From JABFXX01 sp036489755 (GTDB lineage: Bacteria > Myxococcota_A > Polyangia > Haliangiales > Haliangiaceae): DNA of 64,000 nucleotides. Below, piece after piece: positions 45,801 through 56,472 of this stretch. Location: contig DASXFD010000014.1 of the NCBI GenBank assembly GCA_036489755.1, forward strand, positions 1 to 64,000, in the 5' to 3' direction. The notes under the pieces are model-generated. The model was not told where the DNA came from. It made no database searches and was given only the letters and a program-made list of their open reading frames with translations. The position numbers were made by a program, and so were the translations under genes. Each line of letters begins with the position of its first letter. Within the stretch, counting starts at the first letter, position 1.

Positions 45801-47924
45801 GACATAGTCGTTGTCGATCGACTTGACGACGCCCGGATCGACGAGCCGCGCGCCGAAGTAGCCTTCGCCGTGGGCGACGCCCGCGGCCGGCCCGTCGGGC
45901 AGCATCGCCTCGCGCCACGCCGATGCGGTCGCCGCGAACGCGCGCGCGTCGCGCATCAGCGCGTACCCGGGCGACACGACCGCCGACACGCGCTCGGCGG
46001 CGACGCTGTGCCCTTCGGTCGCGCGTTCGATGAGCGGGCCGCGCGCGCAGAACAGCGCGGTCGCGGCGAGCGCGGCGGCAACCCACGGCACCATGGCGCG
46101 GCGATGTACGCGCGCGACGATCGCGGTCAGCGCGTAGAGCACCGCGGCGACGAGCGGCAGATACATCGCCCACGACGTGGTCGAGGTGACGAGCGCACGA
46201 TCGCCGGCGGCGAGCACCCAGCCCGCTGCGGCGAGCGCGATCGCGATCGCGGCGGCGCCGTGCACGGTGAGCAGGCGCGCGTGCTCGCGCTCGAGCACGC
46301 CGAGCCGGCCGGCCGCGCCGGCATCGTAGGTCGCATCGAGCCCGGCGACGAGCATCGCGATCGCGAGGCCGCTGCCGGCGATCGCGACGGTCACGCCTGT
46401 ATCCAATCGGCCGAGCGCGATCGCGGCGGCGGCGAGCGCGAGCGGCAGTGCGAGCCGCAGCGCGCGCGGCGTGGCCGGTGCGAGCACGGCGCGCAGCGCG
46501 GCGTGGCCGGCGATCACGCACAGCCAAGCGAGCCCGAGCTTGGCGAGCACGAAGTGCGGCGCGACCGCATGCGCGCCGATCGCGGCCGCGGCGATCGCGG
46601 CGAGCCCGAGGAGTGCGCCGAGCGCGCCCAGCGGCGTGCTCGTGCGACGCCACGTCACGTGCGGCGCGATCGCGGCCAGCGCCGACATCGCGACCACGCC
46701 GAGCTCGACGATGGTCGCGTGCGGCACCGCGCCCACGATCGCGAACGCTGCGGCGCCCCACGCGGCCCACATGGCGAGCGCGACGGCCACGCGGCGCCTC
46801 GTCGCGATCACGCCCGCGGCGAGGCCGGCGATCGCGGCACCGATCGCGGAGGCGGCGAGCGTGTTCTGTGCGACGAGCGAGCCCGCGGTCGCGAGCTCGC
46901 GCAGCATGTCGATGCGATGCGCCCACGCGAGCCGCCAGCAGGCGAGCGCGACGAGCACGCACGCGAGCACCGCGAGCCGCAACGCCGCCGCGAGCACGCG
47001 CGCGCGCCGCCGGCTCGGCGCGACGAGCGCGAGCGCGACGAGCAGCACGATTACCGGGCTCGCGATCGCGATCGCCGCACGCGTGGCGCGCGCGATCACG
47101 CCCGCCGCGTCGGGCAGGATCGGCACAGCCGTCAGCGCGAATGCGCCGGCGGCGACGTCGCAACCGGTGGCGCCGGCCGCGCCGTGCTGCCACGCCGCGC
47201 AATCGGTCGGATCCTGCGGGACCGCGATCACGGTGGCGGCACCGCGCGATGCGGCGATCGGCCAGTTGGTGACGCCCGGCAGCGCCGTGCGATCGTCGCC
47301 GGCGCGCAGCACGTCGCCGGCGTGGACGGTCACGTGCGGCGGCGCGCCGTGCGCTCCGAGCGGTATCAGGGCGAGCTCGCCGCGATCGCGCGCGCGGCGG
47401 ATCGCGAGCGCGCTCGTCGGGCCGTGGTCGTCGCACGCGACGGCGATCGCCGACGCACCGGGCGGCAGCGCGAACGCGCCGATGCCGGGCATGCAGCCGA
47501 GCGCGAACGCGGCTGCGACATCGTCTCCGCCGACGAGCGCGACGCCTGGCGCCGCGGGCTGCACGATCACGCGATCGCCCGCGATCGCGATGCGCGCGAG
47601 CTCGCCGCCGGTGGGCACCAAGATGTCGTCGCCGGTCGCGTGGCCGATCGCGATCGTGCGCTCCGGCGACAGCGGCACGCTGATCGCTCGCAGCGTCACG
47701 CGCACGGGGACGCCCGCGTGCAAGCGGCTGGCTCGGCCGTCGCTCGCGAGCTGGCCGCCCCAGATCCAGATCGCGCTGCCGGCGAGCCCCGCGCACGCGA
47801 TCGCGGCCGCGAAGGGCGCCGCGCGGCCGACCACGTCGCTCGGCATCGCGCGCGCGCGCGACGACGCGATCGTCGCAGCGACTGCGATCGCGACGAGCCC
47901 CGCGAGCCACGACACGAGCAGCAT
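42843..47924 (-). CDS. SEDS-like polytopic domain fused to penicillin-binding transpeptidase
   Basis: A 1693-residue membrane protein. Two transmembrane helices (1-58) and a soluble region (60-265) precede a block of about twelve or more helices (270-845). That block ends like an FtsW/RodA protein: IDNDYVAVLIARDAGACGVV resembles the conserved loop before the last helices, and GVLPLTGIGWPG resembles the LPLTGIPLPF motif. Residues 865-1693 form a periplasmic domain with all three penicillin-binding motifs: S1291-T-F-K (SxxK), S1359-L-N (SxN) and K1604-T-G-T (KTG). Thus polymerase-like and crosslinking activities appear joined in one chain. The start ATG at 47924 shares one base with the upstream stop. 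The SEDS part is diverged and its activity is unproven. Confidence 0.85.
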   Translation of the reverse strand: MLLVSWLAGLVAIAVAATIASSRARAMPSDVVGRAAPFAAAIACAGLAGSAIWIWGGQLASDGRASRLHAGVPVRVTLRAISVPLSPERTIAIGHATGDDILVPTGGELARIAIAGDRVIVQPAAPGVALVGGDDVAAAFALGCMPGIGAFALPPGASAIAVACDDHGPTSALAIRRARDRGELALIPLGAHGAPPHVTVHAGDVLRAGDDRTALPGVTNWPIAASRGAATVIAVPQDPTDCAAWQHGAAGATGCDVAAGAFALTAVPILPDAAGVIARATRAAIAIASPVIVLLVALALVAPSRRRARVLAAALRLAVLACVLVALACWRLAWAHRIDMLRELATAGSLVAQNTLAASAIGAAIAGLAAGVIATRRRVAVALAMWAAWGAAAFAIVGAVPHATIVELGVVAMSALAAIAPHVTWRRTSTPLGALGALLGLAAIAAAAIGAHAVAPHFVLAKLGLAWLCVIAGHAALRAVLAPATPRALRLALPLALAAAAIALGRLDTGVTVAIAGSGLAIAMLVAGLDATYDAGAAGRLGVLEREHARLLTVHGAAAIAIALAAAGWVLAAGDRALVTSTTSWAMYLPLVAAVLYALTAIVARVHRRAMVPWVAAALAATALFCARGPLIERATEGHSVAAERVSAVVSPGYALMRDARAFAATASAWREAMLPDGPAAGVAHGEGYFGARLVDPGVVKSIDNDYVAVLIARDAGACGVVQTLALLLVLVLAIAATASVRLRHASAEHRARWLVAAVAFVLLVYQPLAALGVLPLTGIGWPGLALDSPADLWLLVIGASWCLLGADRDAPTSADERVRKTPRLRRARALVLAAIAVGGVAAIALVARASASALARVAGDDERIASALRYAGSLACPWTERDGANASDVVPAALDGSPADPDSLRFDRELRAAWALDRPLLVAALPACHGTAGHWRLVRDASGSCRAELASGWPDVELAVSESPAWHAACRVTLPHDIEAALHARPVATHAPRVRVVGEAFGVAARDVGELVTGDAIVRMRPTAGSIALPAGGAAAHVALAPGVTLDADPKAVSLRGAAQLFVAGAAGWQRVDYEGAIALDHESLIVAGGRVVLFRPATAAAPQMRRTIGPLLADDVTRAGDRTRRLYPYGAALPELGWVTPYDVERSLGLDGWIHAALHHDHDAVACGTLAPPPIARDRVCATKDGVTECRVALQPELAAALRALVDRLASNSEPVTGHVVPPTRIGYVVLRGDTGELLAQTSIVPGREPLAYAPADAAAESTLMALRAQHGESDAERVDWNLPIAVGSTFKPVVARAAELAFPSLVDQLTLTAAATPGGCRAHRGKRVDPLLGHCPPTSLADDPTTSDLHDFLARSLNWYQAALGLVGLALPDGELVQDGATKSLAEVAATDLASWPVKSPLVIRDAKGPILDEHRLWIDGLRRTPLWQHVELLLGRPLCTLGDRASCRRASERADVCAARALPIANASRDLRELVALGPDRLDFYGDDRPNQAAVPVREYFQLLRGSGVHSIGSLAQLADAFGRVIYDDSPGAPRLAASWFPAPAVGTLPTWSCAGATGHAAKVRGDDGGLCAVVQPGGTAAGVFSTVLADPHVIVYGAKTGTTDSLADLAHDPVLCEAWNRTHRAESALVCGKTPPDDSLFVVAFGVVTDGGTIPITLALQLQRGGKSAAARAAPELIAAIAHYLRGE

Positions 47925-48535
47925 CAGCGCCTCCGCGGGCTCGCGGGCTTCACAGCGGCGGGCTTGCCGGCGGCGGGCTTCGCGGCTGCCTCGGCGGAAC
48001 CGGCGGAATCGCCGACGCCCGATGGCGCGCTCGGCGGTGCGGTCGGCGGCTCGGCAACCGCGGCGGCATCGGGCAGCGTCGCGTTCGCGGCGGGCACGAC
48101 GATCGGCGCCGGTGGTGCTTCGGGCGGCGGTGTCGCGGGCCCGCGCACGAGCGACACGACGAGCAGCGCGTTCGCGAGCAGGACTCCGCCGCCGAGCAAC
48201 CACCATGCGCGGCGGTCGAAGCTGCGCTGATCCGAAGCCGCGCGCGCCGACGCGCGGGTGCGGCTCTCGAGCTTGCCGAGCTCGCCGGCGAGCTGTGCGA
48301 GCTGCGCGCCGAGTCGCTCGCCGAATGCGCGCGCGACCGCGTCGTCGATGCCGCGCGCGATCGCGTCGTCGACGGCGGCGCCGACCACGTTGCCGATCGT
48401 GCGCGCCTCGTGATCGACCTGCGCGCGCACCTTGGCGGCGAACCCCTGCCATTCGGCGAGCAGCGCGTCGGCGTTGCGCAACACTTCGCCGAGGTGGTCG
48501 CTGACGTCGTCGAGAGACTTTGCGGCATCACGCAT
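47924..48535 (-). CDS. Membrane protein with amphipathic helical N terminus and Pro/Ala-rich tail
   Basis: A 203-residue protein of unknown function. Residues 1-100 are predicted long amphipathic helices, possibly coiled coil (SLDDVSDHLGEVLRNADALL, ERLGAQLAQLAGELGKLES). A single transmembrane helix is at 111-130 (WWLLGGGVLLANALLVVSLV). The rest, beyond 130, is a Pro/Ala/Lys-rich periplasmic or cytoplasmic tail. With Arg/Asp residues before the helix, the N terminus is probably cytoplasmic. The gene overlaps both neighbours (8 bp upstream, 1 bp downstream), so it is a structural partner of the SEDS-PBP protein or of the GTPase. No homologous family is recognised. Confidence 0.75.
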   Translation of the reverse strand: MRDAAKSLDDVSDHLGEVLRNADALLAEWQGFAAKVRAQVDHEARTIGNVVGAAVDDAIARGIDDAVARAFGERLGAQLAQLAGELGKLESRTRASARAASDQRSFDRRAWWLLGGGVLLANALLVVSLVRGPATPPPEAPPAPIVVPAANATLPDAAAVAEPPTAPPSAPSGVGDSAGSAEAAAKPAAGKPAAVKPASPRRR

Positions 48536-49549
48536 CGATCACCTCCGTAAGGCTCGCGGTTCGGCGAGCGAGCGTCGCGAACAATTCGGCACGACGGCCG
48601 GCGGGCAACAGCGCATGCCAGCGCACGTCGGCGATCGCGGTGCGCGCGTCGCCGGCCCGCGCGAGCTCCGCGATCACGCGCGCGGCGAGCACGTCGGCGA
48701 GCCGATCCGCGGCATCGTCCGCGCGCAGCTTGCCGCGGCCCCACGCGTTGACGACCCGCGGCCACGCCAGTGGCTCGCCGAGCAGCGCGCGCTCGTCGGC
48801 GGTGAGCGCGCGCGACACGTCGTGGTCGTCTTGATCGCACACTTCGCGTGCGATGTTAACAACGTTCACATCGCGGGCCGCGGCGAGCTCGCAGGTCGCG
48901 CGCCACGCGATCGAGCTCGGGCCGCGAGGATCGCGCCACGCCGCGGCCAGGAGCTCGCCCGCGGGATCGCGACGCGCGAGGCGCGCGATCCCGTCGTCGT
49001 CGCGCCAGGTGCCGGTTCGCGTGCGTGCGGCGACGTCGGCCGGAACCAGCGCTTCGAGCTCGGCGATCGCGCGCGGTAGCGCCGGATGTGCCGCGTCGGC
49101 GAGCCACGCGTCGCCGCCCGACAACAACGCGCCGGCGATCGCGACGCCGTCGCCGAGCCGCACGTCGCCGGCCGCGATCGCGACGTGTTTCGCGTCGCGA
49201 TTCGCGTCGCGGTTCGCGTCCCGGTTCGCGTCCCGGTTCGCGTCCCAGGGTCTTGCCGCCGGCGCGGCCAACGCGCGCAAGAGCTGCGCCGGCGACGCAC
49301 CGTCGCCGGCGGCGATCGCGACGGCGAGCCCGGTGTAACGACGGCCATCGCTCGGCGCGGTTGCCGCGAACGCGAGCGCCCACACGACGCGACCCGGCGC
49401 GAGCTCCCACAACACGCACGGTGGAGACGCGCCGTGGAGTCGCTCGGCGAGCGCGGGGAGCGCGCCGCCGGTGGGATGCCAGTGAAACTCGCCGCCGCGC
49501 GCGGTCGGCGTCGCGTGCTTCTGCAGCCACGCGTGCGTGGTCGTGATCG

Positions 49550-49553
<4 letters not shown>
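48528..49553 (-). CDS. Hypothetical companion protein of the GTPase-like gene
   Basis: A 341-residue cytoplasmic protein without recognised domains. The N-terminal region (LQKHATPTARGGEFHWHPTGG, LWELAPGRVVWALAFAATAPSDGRRYTGLAVAIA) is beta-rich. A DANR tetrapeptide repeat at about residues 102-121 is followed by alpha/beta sequence and a helical C-terminal half. The style of a short N-terminal domain next to a P-loop GTPase recalls the GTPase-associated protein (GAP1) group reported in NTP-dependent conflict systems, but I cannot confirm homology. I start it at ATG 49553, which overlaps the GTPase gene stop in ATGA; the 3' end overlaps the next gene by 8 bp. Confidence 0.7.
49189..49248 (-). 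repeat. 12-bp tandem repeat encoding DANR
   Basis: Five 12-bp units (ttcgcgtcccgg and close variants) lie head to tail and encode repeated Asp-Ala-Asn-Arg in the minus-strand protein. The unit keeps the frame, so repeat number could vary without loss of function. Confidence 0.92.
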
Positions 49554-50842
<1,289 letters not shown>

Positions 50843-50916
50843 GAGGTCAGCGATCCGCGACGTCCGCGATCGGTGGACACGCGCGCGTCGCGAATCGATT
50901 CGCGCTGATAGCTAGA

Positions 50917-52692
50917 TCACTCGCCGACGACCGGGTACCGCGCGTCGTCGTCGTCGCTCTCGCGTTGCTGGTCGGCGATCACGGTTGGAAACGCAGCTCG
51001 CAGGTCCTCGATCGCCTCCCACGATAGATAATTCTTGGAGACGTCGAGCCGCGCGAGGTTCGGAAACGCCGCGCAGCGGGCGGCGAGCGCGCGCGCACCT
51101 TCGCTGCCCATCGTGCCCAGCGACAGATCGAGCTCGCGGAGCTGCGCTGCGAGCGGCGATCCGGGCAACGCCGCGCAGATCTCGTCGGTGAAGGCGGCGT
51201 TCTTGAGCCCGAGGTGCGCGAGCGCGGGCCAGTCGGTGCGCGCGAGCAGCAGGCGGACCTCGTCGATCGTCGCGTCGCCGCCGTAGCTCGGATCGCCGTA
51301 CCACACGTCGAGGAATGCGAGCTTCGGGAGCTTGGCCTCCGCGATCGCGCGCGCGTCGCTCGGCGAGAGCCCGCCGGTCTGGACCTCGAGTCGCTCGAGC
51401 CCGTCGTGCACGATGTCGCCGAGCGCGAATTCGCCGCCGCGCACGAACAGCGATCGAAGCTCGCGCAGCGCGGACCACAATGGCGCGAGGTTGCCGACGC
51501 GGTACCACGAGATCTCGCACTCCTTGATGGGGACGTCGCCGAGCCGGAGCTCGCGCAGGCGCGGGCGCAGCTGGACGAGCAGCGCGATCACGTCGTCGAG
51601 CGCTGCTTCGTCCGGCGTGCCGTTCATGCCGAGGTCGAGCGCGCGCAGCCTGCGCGCCGACGGATGGCCGAACATCAGCTGCGCGAGCTCGACCAGCGGG
51701 ATCGGACGAGCGAGCGTGTCGGGGCACGACAGCCGCGCTCGCTCGATGAAGCCGCGGCGCCAGATGAACGCGTCTGCGCCGTCAAGCGTCCGGCGGTGCG
51801 GCGACAGCGTGCCGAGCAGCGCGCCCGCGTGCGCTTCGATGTGAGTTGCGACGTCGCCGGCAAGCGACGGATCGGTCTCGGCGCGGAGCTGCAGCGCGAT
51901 CAGCGCGCCGCGCGGATGGTCGCACTCGACGAGCCAGTCGGCGAGCACCGAGTACGCGGCCGGATCGTCGGGGTGGTCGTCGATCGCCCGCTCGAGTGCG
52001 AGGTTCCGCGGCTCGCTGCTCTCCGCGCGTGCGATCGCGCCGTCGATCTCGGCGCTGCGCCGCGCGGCGATCTCCGCGGTGCGCGCGATGACCTCGATCG
52101 GGATGCGCGGCGTGCGGATCTCCGCGATCACGATGCGCGCGTTGTTGTCGCTCAGTTTCGGGAGGACCTCGAGCACGCGCGCGAGCACTTCGTCGCGCAA
52201 GATGTCGCGCGCGGGGTCGAGCCGATCGATCTTGACGCCGAGCACGAACGTCGCGCGCGCCACGAGCTGGGTATACGCACGCGCCAGCTCGCACGGTCCG
52301 GCGGCGGCGATCACACGCCGTAGCTCGCCGGCGACGCGGTCGGCGCGCTCGCGGCGCTCGGTGTCGTACCGCGCGCGTCGCTCCGTCACGTCGATCGGCA
52401 ACTGTGCGCTCGCCACCAGCTCGAACAAGCGCTCGCAGCTATCCATCGGCACCTTCGGGACGAGCGCGCGCAATGCGGCGAGCACCTCGTCGAGGACGTC
52501 GGCGCGACCGGGGAAGTCGGAATTCACCATCCCGAAGACCAGCGCGCCGCGGCCGCTGAGCCCGGCGCAGGCCTCGGCGAGCACCAGTGCGTCGTTCGCG
52601 CGCGCGGCATCGGCGATCTTGTCGCGCAACCACCGAGCTTTCTTGTCCTCGGATGTTTCGCGATTGCCGCGCAGCCAGTCGATGAGCCCCAT
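50917..52692 (-). CDS. TIGR02996-domain leucine-rich-repeat protein
   Basis: A 591-residue cytoplasmic protein. Around residues 222-265 it carries the TIGR02996 repeat-companion domain (LERAIDDHPDDPAAYSVLADWLVECDHPRGALIALQL), common in Myxococcota and Planctomycetota. The N-terminal 200 residues are helical with three partly similar segments rich in ERR/VxRxx. The C-terminal half is a leucine-rich-repeat solenoid (LRELRLGDVPI, LERLEVQTGGLSPSD, LAHLGLKNAAFTDE, LRELDLSLGTMGSEG, LARLDVSKNYLSWEA). Its role is probably protein-protein interaction; partners are unknown. It is 74 bp upstream of the GTPase-like gene on the same strand, so co-transcription is possible but less tight than inside that operon. 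Confidence 0.88.
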   Translation of the reverse strand: MGLIDWLRGNRETSEDKKARWLRDKIADAARANDALVLAEACAGLSGRGALVFGMVNSDFPGRADVLDEVLAALRALVPKVPMDSCERLFELVASAQLPIDVTERRARYDTERRERADRVAGELRRVIAAAGPCELARAYTQLVARATFVLGVKIDRLDPARDILRDEVLARVLEVLPKLSDNNARIVIAEIRTPRIPIEVIARTAEIAARRSAEIDGAIARAESSEPRNLALERAIDDHPDDPAAYSVLADWLVECDHPRGALIALQLRAETDPSLAGDVATHIEAHAGALLGTLSPHRRTLDGADAFIWRRGFIERARLSCPDTLARPIPLVELAQLMFGHPSARRLRALDLGMNGTPDEAALDDVIALLVQLRPRLRELRLGDVPIKECEISWYRVGNLAPLWSALRELRSLFVRGGEFALGDIVHDGLERLEVQTGGLSPSDARAIAEAKLPKLAFLDVWYGDPSYGGDATIDEVRLLLARTDWPALAHLGLKNAAFTDEICAALPGSPLAAQLRELDLSLGTMGSEGARALAARCAAFPNLARLDVSKNYLSWEAIEDLRAAFPTVIADQQRESDDDDARYPVVGE

Positions 52693-52756
52693 CGCGGCGG
52701 CATCCTATCAGCCGTTCCCTCATGGCAGCCCGATGAGCGAGTGGTAGTTCCCGATC

Positions 52757-53443
52757 ATGCAGCGCACCTTCTTCTTCGGGCTCCTCGCGATGCTCGCGGC
52801 GGTTGCGATCGGCTGCCACGAGAGCGCGCCGCCGCAGACGCCGGAGCAGCAGCTCGTCGCGTCGCGTCCGCTCGTCACCGACCAGCTGCCGTACCGCGTG
52901 TCGCGCGCCGACGTTCGCGCGTGGCACGGCCAGCACGGCTGGTGTTTGCGACGCCAGTGGCCGACCACCGACGAGTTCGTCGTGTGCGACGCGATCCATC
53001 CATATATGAATCTGCACACGCCACCGATGTACGCGATGGCCCGCTACGACGCGACCGGTCGATCGATCGCGTACGCGACGTTCACGCCAGTGCCGTGCCG
53101 GATGTACGGCCGCTGCGATCGGATCTTGGATCGCACCGTGTATTCGGCAGAGCACGACTTCGTCGATCACTGGAGCGGCCTGCGCGATCGACTCGCCGAG
53201 ATCGGACGCGCGGAGCCGACCGAGGTCAAAGGCTTGCCATCGATGCAGCGGCGCATGGTCGATCTGCTGACCGGTGAGCTCGATCGCCGCTTCGGCGAAC
53301 CGACCTGGCGCGATCGATACGACTACGGCCAGACGTGGGCGACGCCGACCTCGGAGATCGGACTCTTTGTCGGTGGAAACGGCGGCTGGATCATCGAGAC
53401 CCACGAGATGCGACCGCAGGCGAGCGCCAGCGCCACACTCTAA
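52757..53443 (+). CDS. Hypothetical lipoprotein
   Basis: A 228-residue predicted lipoprotein of unknown function. The signal peptide MQRTFFFGLLAMLAAVAIGC gives a lipobox AIGC with C20. The folded domain has several aromatic-rich strands (WHGQHGWCLRRQWP, DEFVVCDAIHPYM) and four more cysteines, two of them in PCRMYGRC. The C-terminal part is alpha-beta (LVTDQLPYRVSRADVRAW earlier, then MQRRMVDLLTGELDRRFGEP). No enzyme motif is recognised. The divergent LRR gene begins 64 bp away, so the promoters overlap. The gap to purU is 183 bp and holds no obvious gene. Confidence 0.75.
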   Translation: MQRTFFFGLLAMLAAVAIGCHESAPPQTPEQQLVASRPLVTDQLPYRVSRADVRAWHGQHGWCLRRQWPTTDEFVVCDAIHPYMNLHTPPMYAMARYDATGRSIAYATFTPVPCRMYGRCDRILDRTVYSAEHDFVDHWSGLRDRLAEIGRAEPTEVKGLPSMQRRMVDLLTGELDRRFGEPTWRDRYDYGQTWATPTSEIGLFVGGNGGWIIETHEMRPQASASATL

Positions 53444-53626
53444 TTCCGCGAGCGGGACTACAACGCTAGTGGCGTCTCACGAACTCACTCGATCGAAGGT
53501 GTAGCCGTAGATACATGTGTAGGTGCTGGAAATCGTTGGTGCTTGACGCCCTACATAGCAGTTCGGTGAAGCTGGGAACCCATGAGAGGTCTCGGTATCG
53601 CAGTGTCTCGGGCGCGAACGGCAACG

Positions 53627-54492
<866 letters not shown>

Positions 54493-54496
<4 letters not shown>

Positions 54497-55713
54497 TGCA
54501 TGCCGAAGCTGCTCGGCTCCGGCTGCCTCGTCACGATCGCGTTACGGATCATGTCGCGCAGGCGATCGCGGTGCAGCTCGTGGACGTGCTCGCGCATCGC
54601 GTCGGTCAGCCGCTCGCGCAGCGCGTAGCCGAAGCGGCCGCGCACCGAATCGGCGAACGATTCGGGATCGAAGCCACCGAGTAGCTTCTGCTCGACGAGC
54701 GCGGCGCGCACGGCGGGCCCGAGCCGCTCCTGCAGCACGTCCTCGATATCGTCGCGCACTGCCGCGGTGAGCCGCTCGCGGAGCGCGTCGGTGAGCCGAT
54801 CGCGCAACGCCTCGTGGATCTGATCGCGCAGGCCTTCGACCTTCGGCATGCGATCGGTGCCGACGCCCCACTGCACGGCGGTGCCGTTGCCGGAGCCGAC
54901 GCGCTGCGTTCGGTTCGACGAGACCACCCCGCGCAGCACCTCGCCGAGGCGCTGGCGCGACACCTCTTCGAAGCGCTCGCGCACGGCCTCGCGCAGCCGC
55001 TCCTTCACGTGATCGGCGACGCGGTGCTCGATCGCATCCGCGATGCGGCCGCGGATCGTGTTGAACATCTGCTCGGGATCCATCCCGCGCTGCGTGTCCA
55101 TCATGGTCTGGAACGATTCGACGATGCGCTCGTGCACGGCGTCCTGGATGCGTTCGCGCGCACAATCGCGGATGCGCTCGCGGACGAACTCGCGGATCCG
55201 TTCCGAAACCTCGGGCTCGATCGCCTCGCGGACGCGCGCCGCGATCGCCTCGACCTCGTCGGCGGTTTGCGTGTCGCGCGCGGCGTCGCGGATAGCATCG
55301 ACGAGGCGCTCGCGGAACGCGTCGGCGACGCGCTCGCGAACGGTGTCTTGCAGCCGCTCGCTGATCACATCCGACAGCCGCTCGGAAACCCTGCGCTCGA
55401 TCCGCGGGAAGTCGAACCCGCGCTCGCTTTGCGTATCGAGGATCGCGGCGCGGAGCTCGGACGCGAGCCGCTCGCGCACGACCTCTCTCACGCGATCGCG
55501 CGCGGCTTCGCCGAGCTTCTCGTGGACGCGTTGCCCGACACGCTCGCGGATCGCGTCTTTGATCCGCGCCGAGACGCCCGAGTTGCCATTCGTGGTCGTG
55601 GCGTTCGGCGTCCAATCGGACATCAACATCGAGCTCTCGCGAGCCTGCTGCATCGTCCGCATCGCCTGCTGCATCGCATTCTGGAGTCGCTGTGTTTCGT
55701 TCAGTTCCGACAT
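54493..55713 (-). CDS. Arg/Glu-rich amphipathic helical repeat protein
   Basis: A 406-residue protein made almost wholly of degenerate helical repeats with the pattern V/I-R-E/D-R-L/V-x-D/E-A-h-R-E-R-h. Examples are RDRVREVVRERLASELR, RERVADAFRERLVDAIRD and RERIRDCARERIQDAVHERI. At least fifteen such units are seen, with two breaks (about 30-48 and 270-285). The bias toward Arg, Glu, Asp and Val/Leu with few aromatic residues suggests a long helical bundle or a fibrous protein with alternating charges. It has no signal peptide or membrane helix. An aggagag ribosome-binding site precedes the ATG. The gene converges on purU with a 4 bp overlap. No homologue is known to me. Confidence 0.75.
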
Positions 55714-55861
55714 GGTTCTTGCTCTCCTGGTGTTCTGCGAAATCGCACGCGGGCGGAGAGCAAGACGTAGACCACGCAGTGCGGCAACTACCGATAGCCC
55801 GGTCGCTGCAGTTCGTGGCTGAGTTCAACAGCTGTGGCGCGAGTGTCGAGCGCACGCGAAA

Positions 55862-56450
55862 TCACTGCGCGTGCGCGTGCGAGATCGAACGCAGGCGGAA
55901 TCCGGTCTGCACCAACATGCCGCCGGCCACCAGCGCGAACGCACCGACCCACAAGCCGAGCACGATCGCCCCTGCGAGCGGCGACAAGAACAGCAACACG
56001 CCGAACACGATCGACAGCACGCCTTCGATCCGGAGCAACCACTCGTGCGCGATGTTGCGCCGGATCGACATCGCGATCTCGAGCACTCCGGCGACGATCG
56101 CCCATGTTGCGATCACGACCAGCAGCGCGAGCGACGAGATGGCGGGCCACACCAGCGCGATCAGGCCGGCGAGGGAGGATCGAGACGAGGCCACGCGCGA
56201 TCAACGCGCCTCGGTGATAGCGCGCCTCGCGGAGGCCCATTCCGAGCACGAGCGCGCCGTCGACGAGTGCGAAGACTCCGAACAGCACGACCAGCGATGC
56301 GAACGCCGCCGTCGGCGAGTACACGCTGAGTACCCCGAACGCGATCGCGACGATCCCGCGGAGCACCACCGCCCACCAGCGCCATTGATACGGGGTCGCG
56401 TAAGCCGTCAGGCCAGCCGAGTCGGTCTCGGCCTTGTTCTGCGTCGTCAT
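55862..56450 (-). pseudogene. hdeD: HdeD family acid-resistance membrane protein, frameshifted by a 4-bp duplication
   Basis: The coding sequence is split between two frames. The first (from ATG 56450) reads MTTQNKAETDS and covers TMs such as WAVVLRGIVAIAFGVLSVYS up to ARGLVSIL. The second continues LAGLIALVWPAISSLALLVV to the stop at 55862, ending SHAHAQ. At the junction the sequence is gagggagg on the plus strand, a tandem duplication of gagg. Removing one copy restores one 194-residue frame of six membrane helices, the standard length of HdeD proteins. The start at 56450 is preferred to ATG 56456 because a taggag site lies at proper distance. A sequencing error is possible. Confidence 0.85.
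56171..56178 (-). repeat. 4-bp tandem duplication causing the hdeD frameshift
   Basis: Two adjacent gagg copies stand where the HdeD protein frame changes. One copy fewer gives ILAGL in a single frame, as expected for the family. Confidence 0.8.
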
Positions 56451-56472
56451 GATCATCTCCTAACGGGAGCGA

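Noticed and set aside
45120..48230. Long open plus-strand frame opposite the SEDS-PBP gene
   Set aside because: The translation is rich in Arg, Glu and His and has no motifs; the minus strand shows membrane helices and all penicillin-binding motifs.
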